Shown here piece after piece: positions 7,464 to 14,835 of a DNA stretch of 43,728 nucleotides; position 1 is the stretch's first letter; every line of letters begins with the position of its first letter. The translations under genes were made by a program, and so were the position numbers. Source of the stretch: Jeotgalicoccus sp. (GTDB lineage: Bacteria; Bacillota; Bacilli; Staphylococcales; Salinicoccaceae); assembly GCA_003513765.1 (NCBI GenBank), contig DONT01000001.1, forward strand, positions 1-43,728. Direction: 5' to 3'. Below the pieces are notes generated by a model, which had not been told where the DNA came from, ran no database searches, and saw only the letters and a list, made by a program, of their open reading frames with translations.

Positions 7464-8519
7464 CTATTTATTTCTCTCAGCTTTTATCTTCGCCACACCT
7501 TCACGCACAAGCGGCGCGACTTTTTCACCGAACAGTTCAATTGTTCTAATGACCTGTTCATGCGGCATTGTGCCGACAGGTGTCTGCAGTGTAAAACGTT
7601 CAACACCCATGTGTTCGTACAAAGCGATAATTTTACGTGCCACGGTTTCCGGGCTGCCGACGTATAATGCACCTTCCGGATCACACATATTATCAAAGGC
7701 TTCTCTTGAATATTCTCCCCAGCCGCGTTCACGTCCCAGTTTCGTCATCGACGTTGAAATTGATGGGAAGAACAGGTCGCGTGCTTCCTTGTCTGTATCC
7801 CAGACAAAGCCATGAGAGTTCGTTGCGACTTTTAATTTACTTTCATCATGTCCTGCAGCAGCTCCAATCTGACGGTAAAAGTCAGCAATTCTTGCAAATT
7901 GAAAAGGACTGCCGCCGATAATCGCAAGGACTAAAGGCATGCCAAGTTCTGCTGCGCGTTTAGCAGATTGCGGCGTACCGCCGCTGGCAATCCAAATCGG
8001 AATTTCATTCTGCACGGGTTTCGGGAATATTTCAGCATTCTCTAGAGCCGCTCTGTGCGTCCCGGACCAGTTAATTTTTCCGCCTTTTTGCAAAGCCAAC
8101 AGTAAATCCAATTTCTCATTGAACAGCGTATCGTAATCATTTAAATCGTAGCCGAACAACGGAAACGATTCGATAAACGACCCGCGTCCTGCCATAATTT
8201 CAGCACGGCCGTTTGAAATTCCATCCAAAGTAGCAAAGCGTTCGTAAACGCGTACCGGATCATCTGAAGACAGCACCGTTACGCCGCTCGACAGACGGAT
8301 ATTTTTAGAAACTGCTGCGCCGGCTGCAAGTACAACATCCGGTGCACTGACCGCATAGTCATTTCTGTGATGTTCACCAATTGAAAATACATCGAGACCT
8401 ACGCGGTCAGCGGCTGCGATTTCACGTACAAGTTCCTGCAGGCGTTCTGCATGTGATATTGTTTTCCCAGTCTGGGGGTCAAAGACCGCATCACCAAAAG
8501 TATTAATTCCAAGTTCCAT
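7464..8519 (-). CDS. LLM class flavin-dependent oxidoreductase
   Basis: 351 aa, the length of bacterial luciferase-like monooxygenases, which use reduced flavin and O2 in a TIM barrel. Family blocks seen are FSIGEHHRNDYAVSAP (near 46), NIRLSSGVTVLSSDDPVRVYE (near 72, a 21-residue block given here as its two parts NIRLSSGVTV and LSSDDPVRVYE), a GRAEIMAGRGSF flavin-phosphate loop, PIWIASGGTPQSAKRA and GSPETVARKI near the C-terminus. The substrate is unknown. The gene is convergent with the isochorismatase-like gene across hairpin array 1. It has its own terminator and stands between ackA and usp, where staphylococci usually have no gene, so it belongs to the accessory segment. Confidence 0.88.
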   Translation of the reverse strand: MELGINTFGDAVFDPQTGKTISHAERLQELVREIAAADRVGLDVFSIGEHHRNDYAVSAPDVVLAAGAAVSKNIRLSSGVTVLSSDDPVRVYERFATLDGISNGRAEIMAGRGSFIESFPLFGYDLNDYDTLFNEKLDLLLALQKGGKINWSGTHRAALENAEIFPKPVQNEIPIWIASGGTPQSAKRAAELGMPLVLAIIGGSPFQFARIADFYRQIGAAAGHDESKLKVATNSHGFVWDTDKEARDLFFPSISTSMTKLGRERGWGEYSREAFDNMCDPEGALYVGSPETVARKIIALYEHMGVERFTLQTPVGTMPHEQVIRTIELFGEKVAPLVREGVAKIKAERNK

Positions 8520-8576
8520 AAGTAACCTCCGAAAGTAAATTTGAATTCAGTGTAGCTGATATAGTAGAAATAAAAA

Positions 8577-8605
8577 AGTAATGAGCCCGAAGAGCCCATT
8601 ACTTT
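8577..8605 (-). terminator. Terminator of the universal stress gene
   Basis: On the minus strand AGTAATGG-GCTC-TTC-GGGC-TCATTACT folds as one continuous stem with wobbles, followed by TTTTTTATTT. It separates usp from the LLM gene, so the two are probably separate transcripts. Confidence 0.8.
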
Positions 8606-8630
8606 TAAAATTAAAACATTCTTTTAACCA

Positions 8631-9128
8631 TTAGCGGTTTTGTTCCATAAAGTCTTCAGTCGCTACCAGCGGTTCAAAGTCCGAAGGTAATGTTTCAGTG
8701 CGGACGACTAATACGTCACATTTTGCGTTTCTGACAATCGCTTCTGAAACCGATCCGATGATGAAGCGTTCAACAGCATTCAGACCGGTAGAACCACAGA
8801 CGATTACGTCCGCGCCAATTTTTTCCACAGCTTTTTTAGGAATAATTGATTTCGGTGAACCATAGTCGATGATTTTCTCTACATGTTCAACACCTTTGTC
8901 TAATGCGACTTTCTCATATCCATCGAGTAATTTCTGAGCAAATTCATTTGCACGTGCTGAAATTGAACGGTCATACGCTTCAACAGACGCGAAAGAGCGT
9001 GTATCGATAACATTGATAATAGAAAGTTTCGCGTTGTTACGTTTCGCAGCTTCGACTGCTTTCTGGAATGCCCACTCTGCTTCATGTGACCCGTCTACTG
9101 CAACTAAGATGTTTTGATATTGTAACAT
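8631..9128 (-). CDS. Universal stress protein (UspA family)
   Basis: 165 aa single-domain Usp. NILVAVDGSHEAEWAF at the N-terminus and the ATP-binding loop GSTGLNAVERFIIGS (Gly-x2-Gly-x9-Gly-Ser, near 113), followed by DVLVV, are complete, so it is probably an ATP-binding Usp. In S. aureus a Usp gene also lies between ackA and ald, so this is the backbone copy. Upstream on the minus strand is an extended -10 (TGGTATAAT, complement of 9162-9170). A TTGAAA lies only 14 bp further up, so the -10 must carry most of the promoter. The cellular role in this lineage is not established. Confidence 0.93.
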   Translation of the reverse strand: MLQYQNILVAVDGSHEAEWAFQKAVEAAKRNNAKLSIINVIDTRSFASVEAYDRSISARANEFAQKLLDGYEKVALDKGVEHVEKIIDYGSPKSIIPKKAVEKIGADVIVCGSTGLNAVERFIIGSVSEAIVRNAKCDVLVVRTETLPSDFEPLVATEDFMEQNR

Positions 9129-9232
9129 TTAAAATCAACTCCATTTCCTTTTCTTACTTATATTATACCACATGTGTGCGCTTTCAAAACTTTTAATATT
9201 GAGATAATTATAGACAAAATTATGACTTATTG

Positions 9233-9241
9233 TGATACAAT
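9233..9241 (+). promoter_or_regulatory. Extended -10 element upstream of ald
   Basis: TGATACAAT at about 9233-9241 has the TG-n-TACAAT form. A TAGACA lies 19 bp upstream, which is a poor -35 spacing. It is positioned about 30 bases before ald. Confidence 0.4.
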
Positions 9242-9271
9242 ATATTTGTTTGATTAAAGGGGGATTTGGAA

Positions 9272-10387
9272 ATGATTATTGGTATACCGAAGGAAGTAAA
9301 AAACAACGAAAACAGAGTAGGTCTGACACCAGGCGGTGTATACGCTTTTGTGCAGGCAGGACATACTGTTCTCGTAGAAACAAACGCAGGCAGCGGTTCG
9401 TATTTTGAGGATTCAGCGTACACAGAAATGGGTGCAGAAATCGTCGGTACAGCTGCGGAAGCCTGGGCTGCTGAAATGGTTGTAAAAGTAAAAGAGCCAT
9501 TGGCTGAAGAATTCGATCTTATTAAAGAAGAATCTATTCTGTTTACATATTTACACCTTGCTCCGGAAGAAGCACTGACTCAAGTGCTTCTTGATAAAAA
9601 AGTAACTGCAATCGCTTATGAAACGATTCAGCTGCCGGACGGCTCACTGCCGCTTCTTGCGCCGATGAGTGAAGTAGCAGGACGCATGGCACCACAAGTC
9701 GGCGCTCAGCATCTGATGAGCATCAACGGCGGAAAAGGTATCCTTCTTAGCGGTGTGCCTGGTGTTGAAAAAGCTAAAGTGACTATCGTCGGCGGGGGAG
9801 CTGCAGGTACGAACGCTGCCAAAATGGCACTCGGCCTTGGTGCAGACGTAACAATTTTAGACTTGAATCCTAAACGTTTAAGAGAGCTTGATGACCTCTT
9901 CGGCGCGCGCGTGCAGACACTAATGTCTACACCTTTAAACATTAAAGAGGCGGTTGAGGCAAGTGATTTAGTTATCGGTGCAGTATTAATTCCAGGAGCA
10001 AGAGCGCCTAAATTAGTATCCGAAGAGATGATTAAAAACATGGCGCCGGGATCAGTAATCGTAGATATTGCAATCGATCAGGGCGGTATTTTTGAAACGA
10101 CTGATAAGATTACAACACACGACGATCCGACATATGTGAAGCACGGCGTTATTCATTACGCAGTCGCAAACATGCCGGGCGCTGTGCCGCGTACATCAAC
10201 AAACGCACTGACAAATGCAACACTTCAGTACGGATTATTGATTGCGAACAACGGCTACAAAGAGGCACTTGTTAAAAACCCTGTAATTGCAGGCGGATTC
10301 AATACATTCCAGGGCCACGTGACTTATGAAGCAGTTGCTGAAGCTCAAAATAGAAAATATGTAAGTATTCACGACTTATTAGTATAG
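9272..10387 (+). CDS. ald: Alanine dehydrogenase
   Basis: 371 aa, the standard length for this cytosolic NAD-dependent enzyme, which converts L-alanine to pyruvate and ammonia. IIGIPKEVKNNENRVGLTPG at the N-terminus is the family signature, and the Rossmann motif VTIVGGGAAGTNAAKMALG lies near 170. ATG 9272 is selected because AAAGGGGGA lies 7 bases upstream; a TTG at 9266 is in frame but too close to that site. Monocistronic, with a terminator 13 bases after the stop. In S. aureus pepQ follows; here that place is taken by an array and an unrecognised minus-strand gene. Confidence 0.97.
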   Translation: MIIGIPKEVKNNENRVGLTPGGVYAFVQAGHTVLVETNAGSGSYFEDSAYTEMGAEIVGTAAEAWAAEMVVKVKEPLAEEFDLIKEESILFTYLHLAPEEALTQVLLDKKVTAIAYETIQLPDGSLPLLAPMSEVAGRMAPQVGAQHLMSINGGKGILLSGVPGVEKAKVTIVGGGAAGTNAAKMALGLGADVTILDLNPKRLRELDDLFGARVQTLMSTPLNIKEAVEASDLVIGAVLIPGARAPKLVSEEMIKNMAPGSVIVDIAIDQGGIFETTDKITTHDDPTYVKHGVIHYAVANMPGAVPRTSTNALTNATLQYGLLIANNGYKEALVKNPVIAGGFNTFQGHVTYEAVAEAQNRKYVSIHDLLV

Positions 10388-10397
10388 AACGATAAAA

Positions 10398-10425
10398 AGA
10401 CAGCCCTCGCGGCTGTTTTTTCTTT
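10398..10425 (+). terminator. Terminator after ald
   Basis: ACAGCC (10400-10405) pairs with GGCTGT (10411-10416) around CTCGC. Then TTTTTTCTTT follows. Confidence 0.8.
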
Positions 10426-10459
10426 ATATTATGGTGTCTATAGTGTAGTTGGGTCTGAA

Positions 10460-10609
10460 TAGACAATGTCGATTCAACAGAGTCTATAGAACGGTCTGTC
10501 TAGACAATGTCGATTCAACAGAGTCTATAGAACTGCCTGTCTGGACAATGTCGTTTCAACAGAGTCTATAGAACGGTCTGTCTAGACAATGTCAATTCGA
10601 CAAAGTCTA
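10460..10609. repeat. Hairpin array 2: four 41-bp units
   Basis: Units start at 10460, 10501, 10542 and 10583, exactly 41 bp apart. Each has TAGACAATGT (TGGAC in unit 3), a 7-nt centre (CGATTCA, CGATTCA, CGTTTCA, CAATTCG) and ACAGAGTCTA (ACAAAGTCTA in unit 4). The outer 5 bp and inner TGT/ACA pair, with two fixed mismatches between them. Linkers alternate ACGGTCTGTC, ACTGCCTGTC, ACGGTCTGTC. A GTCTA at 10436-10440 looks like the right arm of a decayed earlier unit. The array lies between convergent genes, beyond the ald terminator. An inverted AATTGTCTA (10627-10635) overlaps the stop codon of the next gene. Confidence 0.88.
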
Positions 10610-10632
10610 TTCAGCCGACGCCCCCCAATTGT

Positions 10633-11208
10633 CTACTGGTCGATTACCGCAACGTCAAACGGAATGCTCTTCTTTAAATCATTAAGCTGGTCGGGACGGA
10701 TCAGCGGGATAATGGACAAGCGTTTTTTTACGTGCATTTTTAATTTTGCGAGCGGCTGCAGCTGGCTGAAGTTTTTTATATCAATATCTCGGAGGTCATA
10801 CATTACGCCTGAAACATCGTGGTCGATAAATATTTCAGCCAGCCTGCTGTGCAGGAAGTACGGGACTTTCGTAAATGATGGGCCGACGATGAAATGCTTA
10901 TTTCGTATTTCATTCGACAGTGCTTCTAAGAGCACGGTGTTCACATCGTGAAAGTCACGCGTAAATACCTGGTCGACTATAAAGCCGTCGGCTGCATGTT
11001 CCCCGCGTATCGTTTCAATCAGAATATTTTCAATCATGAAGTCGTTTGTTTCATAAAAGTTGTTTATCGTTATATATATTTCACTGTCCGGTGTGAGTGC
11101 GCGCTGCATTTTGGGCAGTGTTAAATTCGGTGTATTAAAGTCAGGATATGAAAATAATACAGCGTCAGCTTCCATGCTGAGTGCGTGTGTTAAATAAATG
11201 TGTTTCAT
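10633..11208 (-). CDS. Unrecognised 191-aa protein
   Basis: I do not recognise this family. It is a soluble-looking protein with no signal peptide or membrane segment, rich in Asp, Ile and Phe. There are short hydrophobic strands at regular spacing (EIYITINNF, DGFIVDQVF, KHFIVGPSF, SGVMYDLRD, PFDVAVIDQ at the very C-terminus), which suggests an alpha/beta fold. There are no cysteines and no obvious nucleotide-binding motif. An AGGAG-type site (complement of 11216-11221) precedes the ATG, and codon use resembles neighbours, so it is probably expressed. It occupies the position of pepQ in S. aureus. The stop codon lies within an inverted copy of the array 2 stem. Confidence 0.65.
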   Translation of the reverse strand: MKHIYLTHALSMEADAVLFSYPDFNTPNLTLPKMQRALTPDSEIYITINNFYETNDFMIENILIETIRGEHAADGFIVDQVFTRDFHDVNTVLLEALSNEIRNKHFIVGPSFTKVPYFLHSRLAEIFIDHDVSGVMYDLRDIDIKNFSQLQPLAKLKMHVKKRLSIIPLIRPDQLNDLKKSIPFDVAVIDQ

Positions 11209-11233
11209 CGTGTTATCTCCTTATATATAAAAT

Positions 11234-11247
11234 ATCATTTTAATGAT
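11234..11247. promoter_or_regulatory. 14-bp palindrome between divergent genes
   Basis: ATCATT-TT-AATGAT in the 98-bp divergent spacer between the unrecognised gene and ytkL. It could be an operator for both genes. AT-rich palindromes also arise by chance. Confidence 0.3.
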
Positions 11248-11306
11248 TATTAAAAAGTTTTTCAGGGAATAGACAATTATTAATTATTTAAACAGGAGTG
11301 ATAATT

Positions 11307-11996
11307 TTGACTGTAAAATTTCATGGACATGCGGTACTTTCGTTTAATAATAATGACACAGATGTCATTATCGACCCGTTTATTAACGGCAACGACTTAA
11401 CGGATTTAACAGTAGAGAATGTTAAAGCTGATTATATTATACTAACACACGGTCATAATGACCATGTCGGAGATACGGTTGAAATCGCTAAAAATAACAA
11501 TGCGACGGTAATTGCACCGGTGGAGCTGGCAGCTTATATAGAAAGCCAGGGTGTTGAAAAAACTGTCGGCATGAATGTTGGCGGTGAAGGGGAGTATGAT
11601 TTCGGTAAAGTGAAATTCGTGCACGCCTTCCACACATCAAGCTACACTGACAGCGAGGGTGTGACGCATTATACAGGTGAACCGATGGGCTTAATTTTAA
11701 CAATCGGCGAGAAGAAAATTTACGTGACAGGCGATACTGGTCTGTTCGGCGATATGGAACTGATTGCGAAAAGAAACGGTCCGATTGATATTTGCTTTAT
11801 TCCAATCGGCGACCACTTTACGATGGGAATCGATGATGCAGTCTACGCGGTAAACGAACTGATTAAGCCAACAGCTGTTGTGCCGGTGCACTTCGATACG
11901 TTCCCGCCAATCAAGCAGGATCCGGAAGAGTTTAAAAACAAAGTCAATACAGTATGCCAAATACTGAAACCGGGAGAAGCAGCAAAGTTCTCATAA
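11307..11996 (+). CDS. ytkL: Metal-dependent hydrolase (YtkL), beta-lactamase fold
   Basis: 229 aa, matching the UPF0173/YtkL family of metallo-beta-lactamase-fold hydrolases. The metal motif THGHNDHVGD (near 50) is intact. Further ligands are in the FHTSSYTD region, TGDTGLF and PVHFDTFPP. The physiological substrate is unknown. The start is a TTG at 11307, giving TVKFHGHAVL, which aligns with the family N-terminus; CAGGAGTG lies 7-8 bases upstream. A GTG at 11298 overlaps that site and is rejected. ytkL also precedes ytoI in S. aureus and B. subtilis. Confidence 0.92.
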   Translation: MTVKFHGHAVLSFNNNDTDVIIDPFINGNDLTDLTVENVKADYIILTHGHNDHVGDTVEIAKNNNATVIAPVELAAYIESQGVEKTVGMNVGGEGEYDFGKVKFVHAFHTSSYTDSEGVTHYTGEPMGLILTIGEKKIYVTGDTGLFGDMELIAKRNGPIDICFIPIGDHFTMGIDDAVYAVNELIKPTAVVPVHFDTFPPIKQDPEEFKNKVNTVCQILKPGEAAKFS

Positions 11997-12004
11997 ACCC
12001 AAGG

Positions 12005-12042
12005 ATGGAAACTCTCTATACAGCAGAGTTTCCATTTTCTTT
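12005..12042 (+). terminator. Terminator after ytkL
   Basis: ATGGAAACTCT (12005-12015) pairs perfectly with AGAGTTTCCAT (12025-12035), followed by TTTCTTTT. Confidence 0.85.
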
Positions 12043-12105
12043 TATACACATCAATCATTCGTGCTATGATAAATTCAAGGTGAAATATAGAAATTGGGTG
12101 AAGAC

Positions 12106-13368
12106 ATGTCTAAACATGAAGATATATTAAAATACATAAGAGGCCTCAGGGAAGGCAGCAGTCTGTCGGTGAGGCAGATCTCAGGATTTATGGGTGTGTC
12201 GCTCGGCACGAGCTACCGCGCGATTAAGCAGGCTGAGCAGGACGGGCTGGTTAAGACGATTGAACGTGTCGGCACATTCCGTATCGTACAGCGCGAAGTG
12301 AAGAGCCACGGAAAAATTATGTTCCGGGAAGTAAACCGGGTTATCCAGGGAACTGTTCTTACCGGTGATAACTATCTCGATAAAGAAATTTCAAGAATAT
12401 TAATCGGCGCCATGCAGACAGAAGATCTCGTAAAATATTTGGAACCGAATGGTCTGTTAATCGTGGGGAACCGTGAAAAATCTCAGCGTAAAGCGCTCGA
12501 AAACGGCGTCGGCTTATTAATTACCGGGGGTTTTGGTACGGGTGAAGAAATACTGAAGCTTGCCGAAGAAAAACAGCTGCCGGTTATTTCGACAACGCAC
12601 GATTCCTTTACATGCGCATCGATTATTCACAGAGAAGTGTACAGCTTATCGCTGTCGCAAAATATCGTCACCGCAGGCAGTCTGATGGTTAAGCAGGGAC
12701 AGTACACGATTGATATTAATGAACTCGGGACGGAAATTCATCCCGAAGATAAAAATATGATTCTTTTAGATGGCAACCGTTTCGTCGGTGCAATCCGCTC
12801 GAAGTTTTTAGAGGAAATGACGAAGGAAAATTATACGGCTTATCTGCTGCCGGATTACAGCGCAGAAGAAGATACGACGCTGCTGTCACTGAGGCAGATT
12901 ATGAGCTGGCATCAGCTGAATATTATTCCGGTCGTGGAGTCCGGTGATTACAGAGGTATCGTGCATAGGAGAGAAGTATTTAAAAATATATCTTCACGCA
13001 ATTTAAAATCCGGCATGTCGACAGATCAGCTGATCGACAGGGAAATTAAAATCGACAGCAATAAAATAAATATTAGAGTGATGCCGTTTATGGCCGATGA
13101 ATTCGGGTCATTGTCACAGGCAAACTTTATGCGTCTTGCAGAGCGGCTGATTCTCGTCGTGCTGCAGGAGAATGGTATTCACAGCTATCATATTGATACG
13201 TACAATATAATGAACTTTAAAATTGTCCAGCTCTATCAGGAAATTGAATTGACCGGCGAAATTATCGACAGAGGCGAGCAGTTTATCCGCCTGGAGATCA
13301 TTCTGAACGTACAGGGCACAGCCTATTCAAAAGCGACATTTATGATTCAGCATTTCAACGAAAAATAA
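12106..13368 (+). CDS. ytoI: DRTGG/CBS-domain regulator-like protein YtoI
   Basis: 420 aa four-part protein. An N-terminal winged helix (residues 1-60, SLSVRQISGFMGVSLGTSYR) is followed by a DRTGG domain (about 70-185, NGVGLLITGGFGTGEE). Two CBS motifs follow (about 195-310, ending GDYRGIVHRREVFKN), then a C-terminal hot-dog domain (about 315-420). This matches B. subtilis YtoI in order and place. CBS and DRTGG domains commonly sense adenine nucleotides, so a nucleotide-responsive regulator is plausible, but targets are unknown. ATG 12106 is used; the TTG at 12094 precedes the GGGTGAAG ribosome site. Confidence 0.88.
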   Translation: MSKHEDILKYIRGLREGSSLSVRQISGFMGVSLGTSYRAIKQAEQDGLVKTIERVGTFRIVQREVKSHGKIMFREVNRVIQGTVLTGDNYLDKEISRILIGAMQTEDLVKYLEPNGLLIVGNREKSQRKALENGVGLLITGGFGTGEEILKLAEEKQLPVISTTHDSFTCASIIHREVYSLSLSQNIVTAGSLMVKQGQYTIDINELGTEIHPEDKNMILLDGNRFVGAIRSKFLEEMTKENYTAYLLPDYSAEEDTTLLSLRQIMSWHQLNIIPVVESGDYRGIVHRREVFKNISSRNLKSGMSTDQLIDREIKIDSNKINIRVMPFMADEFGSLSQANFMRLAERLILVVLQENGIHSYHIDTYNIMNFKIVQLYQEIELTGEIIDRGEQFIRLEIILNVQGTAYSKATFMIQHFNEK

Positions 13369-13409
13369 AAAAGCATCCCGCTGTATAATATACAGCCGGG
13401 ATGCTTTTT
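13367..13409. terminator. Bidirectional terminator between ytoI and ytpI
   Basis: AAAAAGCATCCCG-CTGTATA pairs with TATACAG-C-CGGGATGCTTTTT with one bulge. A and T tracts on both sides serve both convergent genes. Confidence 0.9.
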
Positions 13410-13416
13410 GTATGTA

Positions 13417-13788
13417 TTATTTTTGTTTTTTGCGTTTCGCTTTATTTTGCTTCATCGCTTCAAACTCTTTCCACGCCTGTTCTTCAATCGGCAGATTTCC
13501 TTTAAAGTACTTTCTTGCTTTATTGAAGTAAAATACCTGGTAGCCGCCTAAGAGGACGAATATACCACCGATAATATAAGCGACGAGAGTGTGAAACTGC
13601 AGCATTGTGTTCAGCCCGAAAACGACAAGAAACAGACCAAGCCAGATTCTCGCAATACTATTATAATACGCGCTTCTCACATCGCGGATTGTCCGTATCT
13701 TTCTAACTTTGAATACAACAAAAAGTATGAAAGTGGCGACAATCGCTGTGACGAGAAATGACACGGCAAACGTGAATAAGAATTCCAT
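13417..13788 (-). CDS. ytpI: YtpI family membrane protein
   Basis: 123 aa with three hydrophobic helices (about 4-26, 47-65, 68-86) and a strongly basic cytoplasmic tail ending KAKRKKQK. RKIRTIRDVRSAYYNSIARI between helices 1 and 2 and the YYFNKARKY-like segment after helix 3 are typical of YtpI-like proteins. In B. subtilis ytpI also sits between ytoI and nrnA. Function is unknown. It is divergent from nrnA over 76 bases. Confidence 0.85.
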   Translation of the reverse strand: MEFLFTFAVSFLVTAIVATFILFVVFKVRKIRTIRDVRSAYYNSIARIWLGLFLVVFGLNTMLQFHTLVAYIIGGIFVLLGGYQVFYFNKARKYFKGNLPIEEQAWKEFEAMKQNKAKRKKQK

Positions 13789-13864
13789 ACGTTACAACTC
13801 CAATCTCTTATGTAGTATAATTGATTGACGAATGTAAGTAAATTAATATTGAGGAGTTTCGCCA

Positions 13865-14821
13865 TTGTTTAATAAATTAACCGGACATTTGAAAGACTTA
13901 AAAACATATGCCAATGACGTATTGGAGCTAATAGAATCGCATGATGAGATCGTTATCCTGAGACACCAGAAACCGGATCCCGACGCCTACGGTGCACAGC
14001 TTGGTCTCCGCGCTTATTTACAAAATAAATATCCAGAAAAGAGTGTTAAGGCACTCGGAACGGGCGAGCCGTCACTCAGCTTTTTAGGAGAGATGGATTC
14101 CCTCTCAACGATTGAACGACCGCTCGTAATCGTTGTGGATACAGGCAATCAGGAACGCATCGACGGGTCACTCGATTATGCAGAAAAAATTGTTAAAATC
14201 GACCATCACCCGAACGTTGAATTATACGGAGACGTGTCAATTGTTGAAACGGAAGTGTCGTCAGCAAGCGAACTGATTTATCTCTTAATTGATCTATGGG
14301 ACAGCACGGCCATGAACGATGAAGCTGCAGCCTTGTTCTACATGGGAATTGTCGGAGATACCGGCAGATTTTTATATAACAATACGAGTGCTTTAACTCA
14401 CGCAGTTGCATCAAAATTAAAAGAGTTTAACTTTGATGCAGCAGACTTGAATAATCAGATGCATAAATCATCGATGGATAAATTTAAATACAAAGGCTAT
14501 TTAATTAATAATGCGGTATTTACGGATTCAGGCATCGCATATGTCTATGTGCCAAAATCAATTATGGAAGAATATCATTTAAGTGTCAGCGAAGCGGGGC
14601 TTGACGTAAATATATTCAGAGAAATTGAAGACGTGAAAGTGTGGTTTATCGCGCTGGAAGGCGACGATGAAATCCGCGTCCGTTTACGTTCAAAAGAAGT
14701 GGTGATAAACGACGTCGCAGCGATGTTTGACGGCGGCGGACATCCATTAGCTTCAGGCGTCCGTGTAAAAGATATGGACATGCTGGATGAACTGATAGCA
14801 AAAATTGAAGAAAAATTGTAA
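13865..14821 (+). CDS. nrnA: Bifunctional oligoribonuclease / pAp phosphatase NrnA
   Basis: 318 aa DHH/DHHA1 phosphoesterase. It degrades 2-5-mer nanoRNA and pGpG and hydrolyses 3'-phosphoadenosine 5'-phosphate with Mn ions. Metal motifs seen are HQKPDPDAYGA (near 34), VVDTGNQ (near 91) and IDHHPN (112-117). The DHHA1 substrate motif GGGHPLASG lies near 290. The first motif reads RHQKPDPD where many homologues have an HxNPDxD form, and the key His and Asp residues are kept. The start is TTG 13865, 8 bases after GAGGAG. dnaE follows 14 bases after the stop, a conserved pairing. Confidence 0.95.
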   Translation: MFNKLTGHLKDLKTYANDVLELIESHDEIVILRHQKPDPDAYGAQLGLRAYLQNKYPEKSVKALGTGEPSLSFLGEMDSLSTIERPLVIVVDTGNQERIDGSLDYAEKIVKIDHHPNVELYGDVSIVETEVSSASELIYLLIDLWDSTAMNDEAAALFYMGIVGDTGRFLYNNTSALTHAVASKLKEFNFDAADLNNQMHKSSMDKFKYKGYLINNAVFTDSGIAYVYVPKSIMEEYHLSVSEAGLDVNIFREIEDVKVWFIALEGDDEIRVRLRSKEVVINDVAAMFDGGGHPLASGVRVKDMDMLDELIAKIEEKL

Positions 14822-14835
14822 GAGTAGGTGTTTCA

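Noticed and set aside
7447..8136. Several plus-strand frames opposite the LLM gene
   Set aside because: They are antisense shadows; the minus-strand frame carries full family motifs.
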